Source of the DNA: Chiridota heheva
Taxonomy: Eukaryota; Echinodermata; Holothuroidea; Apodida; Chiridotidae
Direction: 5' to 3'
Assembly: GCA_020152595.1 (NCBI GenBank)
Contig: JAIGNY010002754.1
Span: 987,501 to 1,051,500 of the forward strand
Length of the DNA: 64,000 nucleotides
The position numbers and the translations under genes were made by a program. Shown piece by piece: positions 26,601 to 38,600 of the stretch (position 1 is its first letter; each line of letters starts with the position of its first letter). The notes under the pieces are model-generated. The model saw nothing but the letters and a program-made list of their open reading frames with translations, ran no database searches and had not been told where the DNA came from.

Positions 26601-29600
26601 GAGCAACGAAATATGTTAATCCCCATCTTTTCTCTCTCTTCAGTCTTGAGGGAAAGGTGCAACGAAATATGTTAATCCCCATCTTTTCTCTCTTCAGTCT
26701 TCGGGAAAAGGAGCAACGAAATATGTTAATCAGCATCTTTTCTCTCTTCAGTGTTCAGGAAAAGGAGCAACAAAATATGTTAATCATCATCTTTTCTCTC
26801 TCTTCAGTCTTCAGGAAAAGGAGCAATAAAATATGTTAATCATCTTTTCTCTCCTCAGTCTTGAGAAAAAGGAGCAATGAAATATATTAATCAGCATCTT
26901 TTCTCTCCCTTCAGTCTTGAGGGAAAGGTGCAACGAAATATGTTAATCGGCATCTTTTCTCTCTTCAGTCTTTAGGAAAAGGAGCAACGAAATATGTTAA
27001 TCAGCATCTTTTCTCTCTTTAGTGTTCAGGAAAAGGAGCAACAAAATATGTTAATCATCATCTTTTCTCTCTCTTCAGTCTTCAGGAAAAGGAGCAACGA
27101 AATATGTTAATCAGCATCTTTTCTCTCTTTAGTGTTCAGGAAAAGGAGCAACGAAATATGTTAATCAGCATCTTTTCTCTCTTCAGTCTTCTCTTCAGCA
27201 TCTTTTTCTCTCTTCTAATCATCATCTTTTCTCTCTCTTCAGTCTTCAGGAAAAGGAGCAACGAAATATGTTAATCAGCATCTTTTCTCTCTTCAGTCTT
27301 CAGAAAAAGGAGCAACGAAATATGTTAATCAGCATCTTTTTCTCTCTTCAGTCTTCAGGAAAAGGAGCAACGAAATATGTTAATCAGCATCTTTTCTCTC
27401 TCTTCAGTCTTTAGAAAAGGAGCAACGAAATATGTTAATCAGCATCTTTTCTCTCTCTTCATGCAGTCTTGAGGGAAAGGTGCAACGAAATATGTTAATC
27501 AGCATCTTTTCTCTCTCTTCAGTCTTCAGGAAAAGGAGCATTTGATTTTGACCCCCTTTGAGAGGAACCTAGAGTTCTGGAGACAATTGTGGCGGGTGAT
27601 AGAAAGAAGCGACGTGGTTGTGCAGATTGTGGATGCAAGAAACCCTCTTCTGTTCCGATGTGACGATTTGGTGAGTGTGGCTCTTTGTTTCTGTCTTTGA
27701 AATTTTATCCTTTAAATAATTTTATGAGCAGCATTTACAAAGGCCATGCAGCATGAATTTGGGGGTGCTTTAAACGTCCAGTAGAGAGAAATCAATAAAG
27801 TAAGTTGTGTATCTGCATACTTTTATATTAGAGAAATGTTGTAAACAATGTCAAAAGAAAAGGAACTATCAAAGTAAACATATCTTGAAAAATGTAGATG
27901 ATTTTGGTGGGGAAAAAATGGCAGGGTGGAGGGAAAAAGGGACAGGGAGAGGATAATAAGGGCAGGGCTGGAGCTCTTACTGAAAAAAGCCTAACTAGGG
28001 GCCTGTCTTTGAGTGCAAATTTTATGGGGAGTATAGAGAAGTATTTTTATTGGGACTTACAGGCCCCTAACTTGAGCCCAAAAGCGACATGCATGCCAGT
28101 GACTAATTGGGGGTATTTACAATGTACATGGGCTATTCAGCGTGAAGTTTGAGGAACTTGAAATGCAAATTGGAGATTAATCAATACAAGTGCTTGTACC
28201 TGCATCTTTTTTATCGGGGAACTGTCAACGGCATGACCAAAAAGTAAAGCAATTCTCAAAATACTTTTATTGTTGAACAAACTGTATCAGTCAATGACTT
28301 CAGTTCATAGCAACTTTACAGGCATTTTTGTTGGTGGATTAACCTTTACTCTACCAGCACTTGTTTTAAATGCTACTGGAAAATGGAGTCAAAGTAAGAG
28401 TTAAGCACAGGCTGATTATTGAAGGGTCCTCTGCCTTCAGAGCAGCAAAGTTGGGCTCGTTCCACTTTAGTAACCCGGTGGGCCTCCCACCAGGAACATG
28501 CTGCATATTTTTTTGAGTTGGTGCATTTGTCGCAGGTTGATTGACCCTTACTCTACCAGCGCTTTTTTTTAAATGCGCCTGGGAGGCAGAGTCAAAATGG
28601 GGCACTCAAAACAGCAATAATATTGCCATGTGGTAGAGTAAGGGTTAGTCTGACAGAAACCCTGGAACTATATATTTCATACAACTCTAGAATAAGTGCA
28701 AAACACAAAACAATTAAATCAAAACAATATTATTGTGATACATTCTTTCAGAGAGCAGAAACAGTGAATATTCCAAATATATACTTTATATTCTAAAAAT
28801 GAAAATACTCATCTCTTTACACCTCAAATGATATCAATAGCTATAATTTTATTGCCACAGGAGAAATATGTGAAAGAGGTTGGATCTAACAAGGAGAATA
28901 TGATTTTGATCAGCAAAGCCGATTTTTTGACTGAAGAGCAACGTTTGGTGTGGGCAGAGTTCTTCAACCAACAGGGCATACAAGTGGCGTTCTGGTCAGC
29001 TGTGAGCGAAACGGAGAGAATAAAAGCAGAGGTAAAGTACTTACTTTTACTTTAAGATGAAAAAAATGTAAAGAAAGTGCAGACATATCGTACTTCACAG
29101 AATTTAAAGTGTTTTAGAACATCTTTAATGTATTGATATAGCTTTGTTAGGTTACATTATAATCTGTCCATTCACATAATCTCCTTGTGACTGCTTTTAT
29201 TGATGGTATTATACTCAGAAGTGCATACTTTTAGGTGTATGGACAGGTAGAGGCAACACGAGCTAAATTGATATAGGTGTATTGCAAATCAAGCTAAAAA
29301 ATTCATGAAGCTAAATTGATTTGAAATCCCTAAAAACCATGAAGCTAGCGAAAAAAATCATCAAAACAGTTAAAAATTTGCCATTTTACAGCTTTTTGAA
29401 TATTTTTGTGCAAATATGCAAATTTTTGTGTTACTCATGTGATGTATGAATGGGACATAGTCTCTATTCTCTCATGTAAATTCATCGTTTTTTAGCCCTC
29501 TGCAAATTCTCTTTGAAAAAGTGAATATAATTCTAATGAAGAGGATTTAATCTTTAATTTACCCTTGACCAATTTTAAGCTGAAGAAGGCATTTTGAACA

Positions 29601-32600
29601 TAATTTGAAATTAAGGGAAGAAATATAAATAAAAACAAAGCATTTTCCTGTTCATACATCACATTTTTTCAATGAAAAAAAAAAAATTGATTAAATTTGA
29701 TTAAAATTTGAAAACTATGTTATTATCAAAATTCAACGACTATTCAACTCAGAATGTAATACTCTTTTGGATCCGTGGTTGAATAGAAAACTTTCTAAGT
29801 GGTATAGCTAAAAGCCTAGTAGAATAAACCAAATTGATATTAAAGAACAAGTTAAATGGCAAATAAATGGAAAGTTTTGAGTTGAATTGGTAAAATATCT
29901 CACATAAAGAATGCCATTAGAAGATAAGGAAAGAAGATGTAAAATAATTGTACCTTAATAGACAGTATAAAAACTGTTGTTTCAAATGACATCATACCCT
30001 AAATATAGAAATGATAAATCCACAAATAATATTAAAGATTATCTCTTTAGTTTTTATTCTGCAGCATAGATTGGGCACATGAAGAAAATTCATTGGGAAT
30101 AATCTGTGGTCCTGTCCTTGTTTCTTGAAAGATGACTTAAAAACATTAATTTAAGTTCCTTTACTTGGGAGTTGCTGACATTATCAGCAGGGGCATAAAT
30201 ACCTGGGAGGGGGTGTGTGGGGGGTGTTACAACCCCACTTTTGGTGAAGCTGTCAGTAAAATTGAAGACCTGTTGGTAAATCAAGGTCCGCATCAGTAAA
30301 ACTTCCATGAAAGAAGATAAAAACTTTTCTAAACAGATTGAAAAAAATAAATATTATGGCCTCGTTCTGTGATTTTGAAGAAATGACCCTTTTTTTGCTT
30401 TTCAAATTTTGATGTTATGGGGGCTCTGAATTCAGAATATATTTTTGTCTGTAGCATCGAACTCTTTTGTTAGTAAATTTGTAATTTTACCCCCCCTTCC
30501 CCTCAAAAGGGTCTACTGACGCCTCTGATTATTAGTGTCAGAAGCTGAAAAGGCATTTGTTGTCAAGTACTTCATTCACTGTGGAATTTTATTTTCATTT
30601 ACAGGAAGCTCTGGCACAGATCGCTGAAGAACAAGCTGAAAACAAACTGAGGATGAAGATAAAGATGAAGACGATGAGAGTGAAGATGGGGAAGATGTAG
30701 TTGCATTTGAATCTGAAGGCGATGAACATCCGCATACTTCAAACATTGAAAGAAATTTAGAACAAATGAAATTATCTGATAGCAATTCTGGTAGTAATCA
30801 TGATGAGGAGAGTCGTTTGTCCAGAGAGATGGTGATTCTCCTGATCTTAAAGAACAATGTGAAAATGTTGATACAATGCCAATCACTCAAACAGACAAAC
30901 GAGAAGAAAACGTACACTGTGATGTCAGTGCATCAGATTGTGTGAATAACGCTGCAGTGAAAGAGGACAGTGACGCTCAGTCTAGTAGTCCCCCTTCAAA
31001 AGTGGAAGTCCTTATCCGACCCTTCTACATTGCCAAAAGTGGAGGAGTCACTATCCGATGAATATTCAAATGATGTGGAAGGCGCCAGAAATGAAGAAAT
31101 CAATTCCCAAAGTGCAATGAATAGCAGCAACTCTCTTGAGGGAAAATTGAATAGTGGGAAACTGGTGACAGGGGATGAACTGCTGCAGATATTCAGCAAT
31201 GTGTGCAAGGGCGATGAGAGGGTCAGTGAGGGTATCACAACAGTGGGACTGGTATGTGCAATTCACTCTAACCCACCTATTAATAGTTCAATTGCCAGAA
31301 TTTTGAAAAACTTGGAAGTTTGGTGTGCCAAACATAGGTTGCATCAAATTTATTTGTATCAAATACCACTTATTTCCTGACCTAGTAGAGTTATAACTAA
31401 TAGAACCTAAAATCAGGAAGTGGGTAGCATTTGTTACAATGTCAAACATTTCTAACCCAGCTACTAATTATGCGAGTTGGGTGGGTTTCCTCATGATTTA
31501 TAGGGCCCTTATGCATAATGCGGATCAAATTTCTAAGAATATTTTGATACATGCAAAAGATGTGAATACATAAGTTAAAAGGAAACCTTTTTCACAAACG
31601 AGACAAAGTGCTTTCTTGGAAAACATAATAATACACTTTATCACTCATCAAGATTTCCAATGTTGTGTTTTGAGTATGAAATATTCATATGGCAATATTT
31701 CATTGTTAGTGGCTTTTTAATCGTCATATCTTCAATGCTAATAATATTATTGATGCTGCTTATGTTATGAATATGCAACAAGAATATTTTTGTGATTTCA
31801 GTATAATGAGGTATTTACATTTGTAGCAAATTACTTTAGATGTTTCTGCAAAGATTCAGATTACCCAAAGATAGTTTATTAAACTATCATATGGTGCAAA
31901 GTTTTCAGTGTTTTTAAAAATCATAACCCTGAAATCTGAATGACAGATGAAAAGTAGTTAAAGAATTAGTTCAGTGGTCAAGCAAGTCAATCTTATATGG
32001 AAGAGGAACTCGTAAGAACAAAATAGTGATGAGAGCATTTAAAAATCTTATTCCGTTAAGAAGATATTTAAGTTTAAAGTTATGTTCGTTATGTTCCATG
32101 TGCTTCGACATTATAGAATACCAGAAGCTGTGGTCAATGCCTTTAAGTGCACTCTACAACAACTCAAAAAGTGCAGTAATGGTAGATGGCAACATATCTG
32201 ATTCTTTTGATGTCTCCACTGGAGTTCTACAGGGTGATGTTCTGGCTCCATTCCTAGTCATAGTGTAAGTAGACTTTTAACTAAGGAAGGCCACCTCTGA
32301 TCGTGACTCTGGAGTTGTAACACATCCTCATCACTCCCAGTCGTTCTACAGTTAAAACGTTAAAATGATTTGGATTTTGCTGATAACATTGCTCTGTTGG
32401 AATCCACTATTCCCCCGCACAGGCCCAGCTGACAAGAACTGCAGCTGCAGCAGAAGATCTTGACCTCATAATAAGTGTATCCAAGACTGAGTATATGACT
32501 GTTAGCTGCCATCCCCATCCAACACTCCTAGTACACGGTCAACCCATCAGCCATGTTTCAGATTTAAAATATCTTGATTTCAAAATGACATCTGCTGCAA

Positions 32601-35600
32601 GTGACTTAAAAAGACCAAAGACATTAGCATGGTGCACTTTCTGGAAACTGGAACATCTGTGGAGAAGTCCTCAACTATCCATCTCTGCAAAAGTGAAATT
32701 ATTCTACACTACCTGCGTGACTATCCTCCTTTATGGCTGTGAATCCTGGGTGTTGTCCCAGGACATAGAGTGCAAAATCAACGCTTTTGCTACATTATGC
32801 TAAATATCAAATGGAGAGATCGTGTCTCAAATGCCAGCATATATGACATGACCTACACTGAGTCTGTTATCCACTGTGTAAGGAATCGGCAACCGAGATT
32901 CTTGGGACACATCCTTCGTCTCCCAGAGGAGGAGCTTGCTAGGCAATATGCTCTCCACATCCTAACTGATGGCAAAAGAAGACCGGGACGTCCACGTACC
33001 TTTTATGTTAACTACATTCAATGTATGTTAGGATATGATGAAGACATCCAAGCAGAGCAGATAGCCACACTTGCCAAAGATCGTTGTACATGGAGAAATC
33101 TTGTGGTTGCCTGCTCCGCAGCCAAAGGATAATGATGATCATTTGTGTAGAAATGACTGAAATCAGACTAGTTGTGACGTCACAGCCTCAGATGCCTCAA
33201 AGTCTTTATGTAGTCTATCATATTTTGTCTTGCGATTTTATGGCTAAAAAACAATGGATATGTCAGGAAAGTAGTCAAACAGAATTGAGTAAGGGTAATT
33301 ATGATCAACCACCTGTAGAATGTTCAAGGAAAAATAATTCAAGTAGTAATAAATTCGAATACATTAACAATTGTTAATAATGTGAGGATGAGGGCGCCAA
33401 CCTTCCATAGTAGACTTACTACACCAGTCATTTTTACACGGATGAGAAAGAGCTTTAAACTTGAATATCTACTAAACAGAATAAGATTTTTGAATGCTTT
33501 CTTCACCATTTTGTTTCTTTTAAAGTCTTCTTTTGTATAAGATGGACATGTTTTATCTCGAACTAATCCTTTAATGGAATAAGATTTTGATTGCTTTCTT
33601 CACCATTTTGTTTTTTTAAAGTCCTCTTCCATATAGGTGTAAGATAAACTTGACCACTAAACTAATCCCTTAATGCATTATGACTATAAACATGCTTTTC
33701 AACATTTTGTAGCTTATGGTTTCTTTAACACAGCATAGCATAGCAAAGTTTAACATCCCGAAAGCATTTAGTGTTGGACATTATATCAAGACGGCCATGG
33801 CCTTTGATAATCAGTTGTTGCAGACCCACCGGGATTTGAACCGGGACGTGCGGGTGAGAGGACAAAGCACTAACCACTACACCACGGAGGTCTGATCATA
33901 ATTGGAAAGTTTGCTCAGCAAATTTATTTTCTTTTAAGAATAATCCTTCTTCTGTTGTGTAAGAATATTTTGCCATTAGCCGTGTATTTTTGTTTTATTA
34001 ATTCAGGTCGGGTACCCAAATGTTGGCAAAAGCTCCACCATAAATGCTTTATTGCAACAGAAGAAGGTTCCTGTGTCGGCCACTCCAGGCAGAACCAAAC
34101 ATTTTCAGGTTTGACAGTTGCTTACTTTTTTTAAAGAATTGATATCATAAGTCTGAGAAATAAATATATTCAGCAATGTTCCTTTTTCCAGATGGTATCA
34201 TTGAAGTTAGCACCTAAGTTCAATTTGTATTGAATGCATTAGAAGTCAAATACATCCAGCATACATGTAGATCGATTGAGCAAGGGGTAGGTGTAGGGTA
34301 TAACTTTCGACCAAAAGATCTCACCTTTAAGCTGTAATTGCAGGTGTTCCTCTAACACTGAAACGTAATTACACCTGCAATTTTCTTAACATAGTTAATT
34401 TGACCAACTAACTACAATTACAATTGTTGAATGAGTGGTAAGATTCACTTAAAGGAGTAATGAAGCCTATACGATCATTATTTCACATGATAGAGGATAT
34501 CAATTTTAACCTACCAAAAACAGCAAGTCAAAATCTTATTTCTATCTCAAGTTATTGTTGTTTGAAGTTGACACATGGAGGCTGCCATTTTGTTCAATTC
34601 TGTATTGAATATTGTGCATGATGACATAATTTTCCCAATAGGGACATAAGGAATTTAATGTACATGTATTTCTTTATAAATGTGATTAAAGGTTTAATTC
34701 CAAAACGATGTGAAACAAAGTTTTAACAGAATGTTTTGTTAATTTCATGTGTACACAAAACATTCCTTTACCCTTACATACAAAAAATAAGAGAATTCTC
34801 ATAACTTATAAATCTTGAGTTAGATTATAAAGAAATACAAAGCATTCCAACATCCTGCTGGGCTGATGACATCATAATCTGCATGTTTTAAAATCAAAAG
34901 GGGGGCTCCCATAGTACTATTTGTATTTAAATTAAAGTTTTTAATGATTATAGTGTTGGATTGCTTAAGGGTGTATGAAACTTGGCCAGAAAAATCTGTT
35001 ATTTTTGATTTTATCATGTGAAATAAGGATTATGTCAGACTTGATGTCTCCTTTAAGAATATCTTTGCTTCCTTCCTCTTTCCACTGCACAATGATGAAT
35101 GATAATGCTCCCCCACCCCACCTGGCATATACTTGATACTGAAATGAAAATGAAGACCTTAAAGACTGGGAGGCTCGTCTGAGTTCGTACAACATTTGTC
35201 TCTGTAAAGTTGGAGGATGCAGAGCTCTGACGTCTCTTCCTGTTGTGGAATGCAGAAGATCCTTGTCTGTTAGTACATGCGCATAAATAGCGTTGTGTGT
35301 GAAGATTGAATTGTAGTGCATAACCGTTATTACGATCTACGAGACACTTGTTTTTTTTAACGTATTTGTTAAAAAGAAAAAGGTGGAAGAGAAAGATTAG
35401 TAAGATAATACTACAATAGCAGTCACTATACGAAAATTACAATGAGCCAAAAAAGAAAGAGAAAAATTCGAGAAAAAAGGTTCTGGGAGATTTGAACCTA
35501 CAAATGTTGGTGTGAAAAAAATTTGAATTTCACAACATTACTGACTGGGCCACATCAAGGGTTTGTCAAACTTGGGGTTTTGATTTATATATACTGTAAA

Positions 35601-38600
35601 ATAGGGGCTAATGAATTGTGTAGCGATTGGTTGAAACTTCAACCAATCAAACAATTTGAATCGAGTTCTAAACATTTTGTCCACATGACGATTTTACCTC
35701 TTTGATCAAAGGTGGCTTAGACCCATATGTGAGGGCATCTTTTTAGTAAAATTTTTTTCAAATATTCAACGCCCTGTTTTGCCCCCCATAGTGATAAAAT
35801 GGTATTGTATATGATCTCTGATAATAACTGGGTAGAAATATTGGCGGTAAAGATGTTTTGTTAGTCTCTTGAAGGGTCAGAAAGCTTGTCTAGTGCGTCT
35901 TTGAAATAATAGTAGCAATGTTAGGATATACAGTTGTTCCATGCTCCTATCCTATTTCTTGTTTTAAAGCTTATTTTCCTGGATATGTGTATTTGTAGTT
36001 CATTGACTTCAGTATTTGTCTTTGTCAGAGCTTAGTAAACAGTTGTTCCAAGTACTACCAATATATCAAAATATTTGCTTGGGTAATTTGTCATTCTGTT
36101 TGTTCAAAATTATCTCCTCAAGTCGTCCATTAAGTTTGCAGCAGTTGTTATGTTCTGATCGTCCTCGTAACGGAAGATTTGTGTGCTGAGAAATGAGTGC
36201 TGCATCCAATACTTAATTATTTTTTGTAATGTGTTACGTCCAATTAAGACCCCATGTTCTAGCGGTCATAGCAGGTTTAATTTCTGGTGGGTCTCCAACC
36301 ACTGCTTCACAACTGGTTTTATGAAATGGCTGTGGACATCTCTATATAATCTTAGCCTTTGAGAAAAAGATGTGAAATACCCCTCAAAAACAACCACTTA
36401 ATCTGCCGCTGTAAGAAGGCCTTCCTTTCTCTGATCTAAAAAGCAACTAATCTCTAAGTCCAGTACTGGCTAGTGATTTATAAGTGTTGTATCTATCTTT
36501 TCTACAGACACTCTTTGTTGAACCAACTCTCTGCCTCTGTGATTGTCCAGGTCTGGTCATGCCGTCCTTTGCGACCTCTAAAGCTGAGATGGTGGTCAAC
36601 GGTATCCTGCCAGTAGATCAACTCAGAGACTTTGTTCCTCCTGTGTCAGTGATATCCTTTCATCTTTTGAAAATTTGACCTTTCACCTTTGTCATCCCCA
36701 TCTAGGGATAAAGGATTCTTACTGTCTGGGAGGGTGTAACAGGAATGGGATATACAGTTTGATGGTGGGGGGTGGTAGGTGAATGGCATATGTGTAGGTT
36801 AATGGAGGACGATAGATGGAAGGGGTAATGTACGTTAGATGGAAGGGGTAAGGTTTGTTAGATGGAAGGGGTAATGTACGTTAGATGGAATGGGTAAGGT
36901 TTGTTAGATGGCAGGGGTAAGGTTTGTTAGATGGAAGGGGTAAGGTACGTTAGATGGAAGGGGTAAGGTACGTTAGATGGAAGGGGTAAGGTACGTTAGA
37001 TGGAAGGGGTAAGGTACGTTAGATGGAAGGGGTAAGGTTTGTTAGATGAAAGGGGTAAGGTTTGTTAGATGGAAGGGGTAAGGTACGTTAGATGGAAGGG
37101 GTAAGGTACGTTAGATGGAAGGGGTAAGGTACGTTAGATGGAAGGGGTAAGGTATGTTAGATGGAAGGGGTAAGGTGCGTTAGATGGAAGGGGTAAGGTA
37201 CGTTAGATGGAAGGGGTAAGGTACGTTAGATGGAAGGGGTAAGGTACGTTAGATTGAAGGGGTAAGGTACGTTAGATGGTAGGGTGAATGGTTTGTAGTG
37301 TATATGGGGTAGAAGATGATGGGGCAAAATGAGTGAGAGATGGGAGGAATTGGTGAAATGAGTGAGAGATGGGAGGATTTGGTGAATGGAGTGAGAGATG
37401 GGAGGAATTGGTGAAATGAGTGAGAGATGGGAGGAATTGGTGATATACAGAAGATCAAGTGGAAAGTGAACACTGCAGAGCAAGATTGAGGTGGAGGGCA
37501 GCGCTTGTGTATATCATAATTGTAGTTCACTGTATAGTGCATACCTCTGCCCCAGTTTATTTCCGTCCCCAGTATAATCTACCTCAGAAACCCTAGGCCC
37601 ACCAAGTTCTTGCCCCCCCCCCAAAACCGTTTCTCACCTTTGGTCTGTATTGTCATTTGCATTCAGGATCTACCTTCTAATTGATTTTATTGTTTTCAGT
37701 TTTATTCAGGCTAAGCATTCATTGCTCAAGTTCCAATCAGGCAAGATTCACATTCCATCATTTTTCTTGCAAGAAGTCACTTGTTTTGCTTCTCATTAAT
37801 ATTATGTGTCCCAAGGCAGTGGTGGGTTATTTGTATCATTTAGTGATGCCGTGTTAGTATTGGACTGAAATTTATCTTGTAGAATTTATTGTCTGTTGTT
37901 GTCTTTCTGTCCCCAGATGTCTTTATTTTGGGAAAAATAAGGTTATAATTTGGTAATGCCTTTAATTTAAACTGGTTTATTGAAACCAGAGGGAAGAGTT
38001 TAATTCAGGTTATTGTGAGCCAGTCCCAAGAATTATCTGATGTGCAAGATGTTAGTCTTTAATTTCTAACCTGCTAAGCTAACTGACCCTTTTACAATGT
38101 TCAATGTTGGGATACAAGTTAGACAAAAAAATGCTTTGGGTTATATCTCTGCAACATTGAACCGGGGTATATGGGGAGAAAAAAGTGCAAGTACTTTTGT
38201 CCTGGATTGTAGTTAATGATTTTTATCCCGATCTAATAAATCTGCAAAATGGATAAAGCGAATTGTATATTAATGTTGCTTTCTTTTATTACATTAGCTT
38301 TTGAATGTGTAACAGTTGTTCAAAGTTGGGCAAATTAAAGCACAACACCTTTCTTATTTGGTGCAAGAAAAAGCTGTGTCTGTGAAGATTCTGTAGATAG
38401 GATCATTAAGACTGACATAGATTTAGTCATTTCTATGACTTAGATGTTACAGAGAAAATTATGACTTACCAGGTTATCTCAGGTAGACAGAAACATGACT
38501 TACTTATCCCTGCGTATTAGATGTTACGGAAAAAATTATGACTTGCCAGGTTATCTCAGGTAGACAGAAAAATAACTTACTTATCCCTGCGTATTAGATG

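Noticed and set aside
26484-26839. Plus-strand frames repeating [10 protein letters not shown]
   Set aside because: They read the exon 5 acceptor minisatellite. They would only be translated if a decoy acceptor were used.
33826-33893. tRNA gene on the minus strand
   Set aside because: A and B boxes are good, but the acceptor stem does not pair, and the sequence continues into a SINE body and tail.
36652-36680. GT-AG donor choice for exon 9 (TCA|GTGATA)
   Set aside because: It would drop a conserved residue, and no AG acceptor exists in the right place before CQNIP. The AT-AC choice fits both ends.
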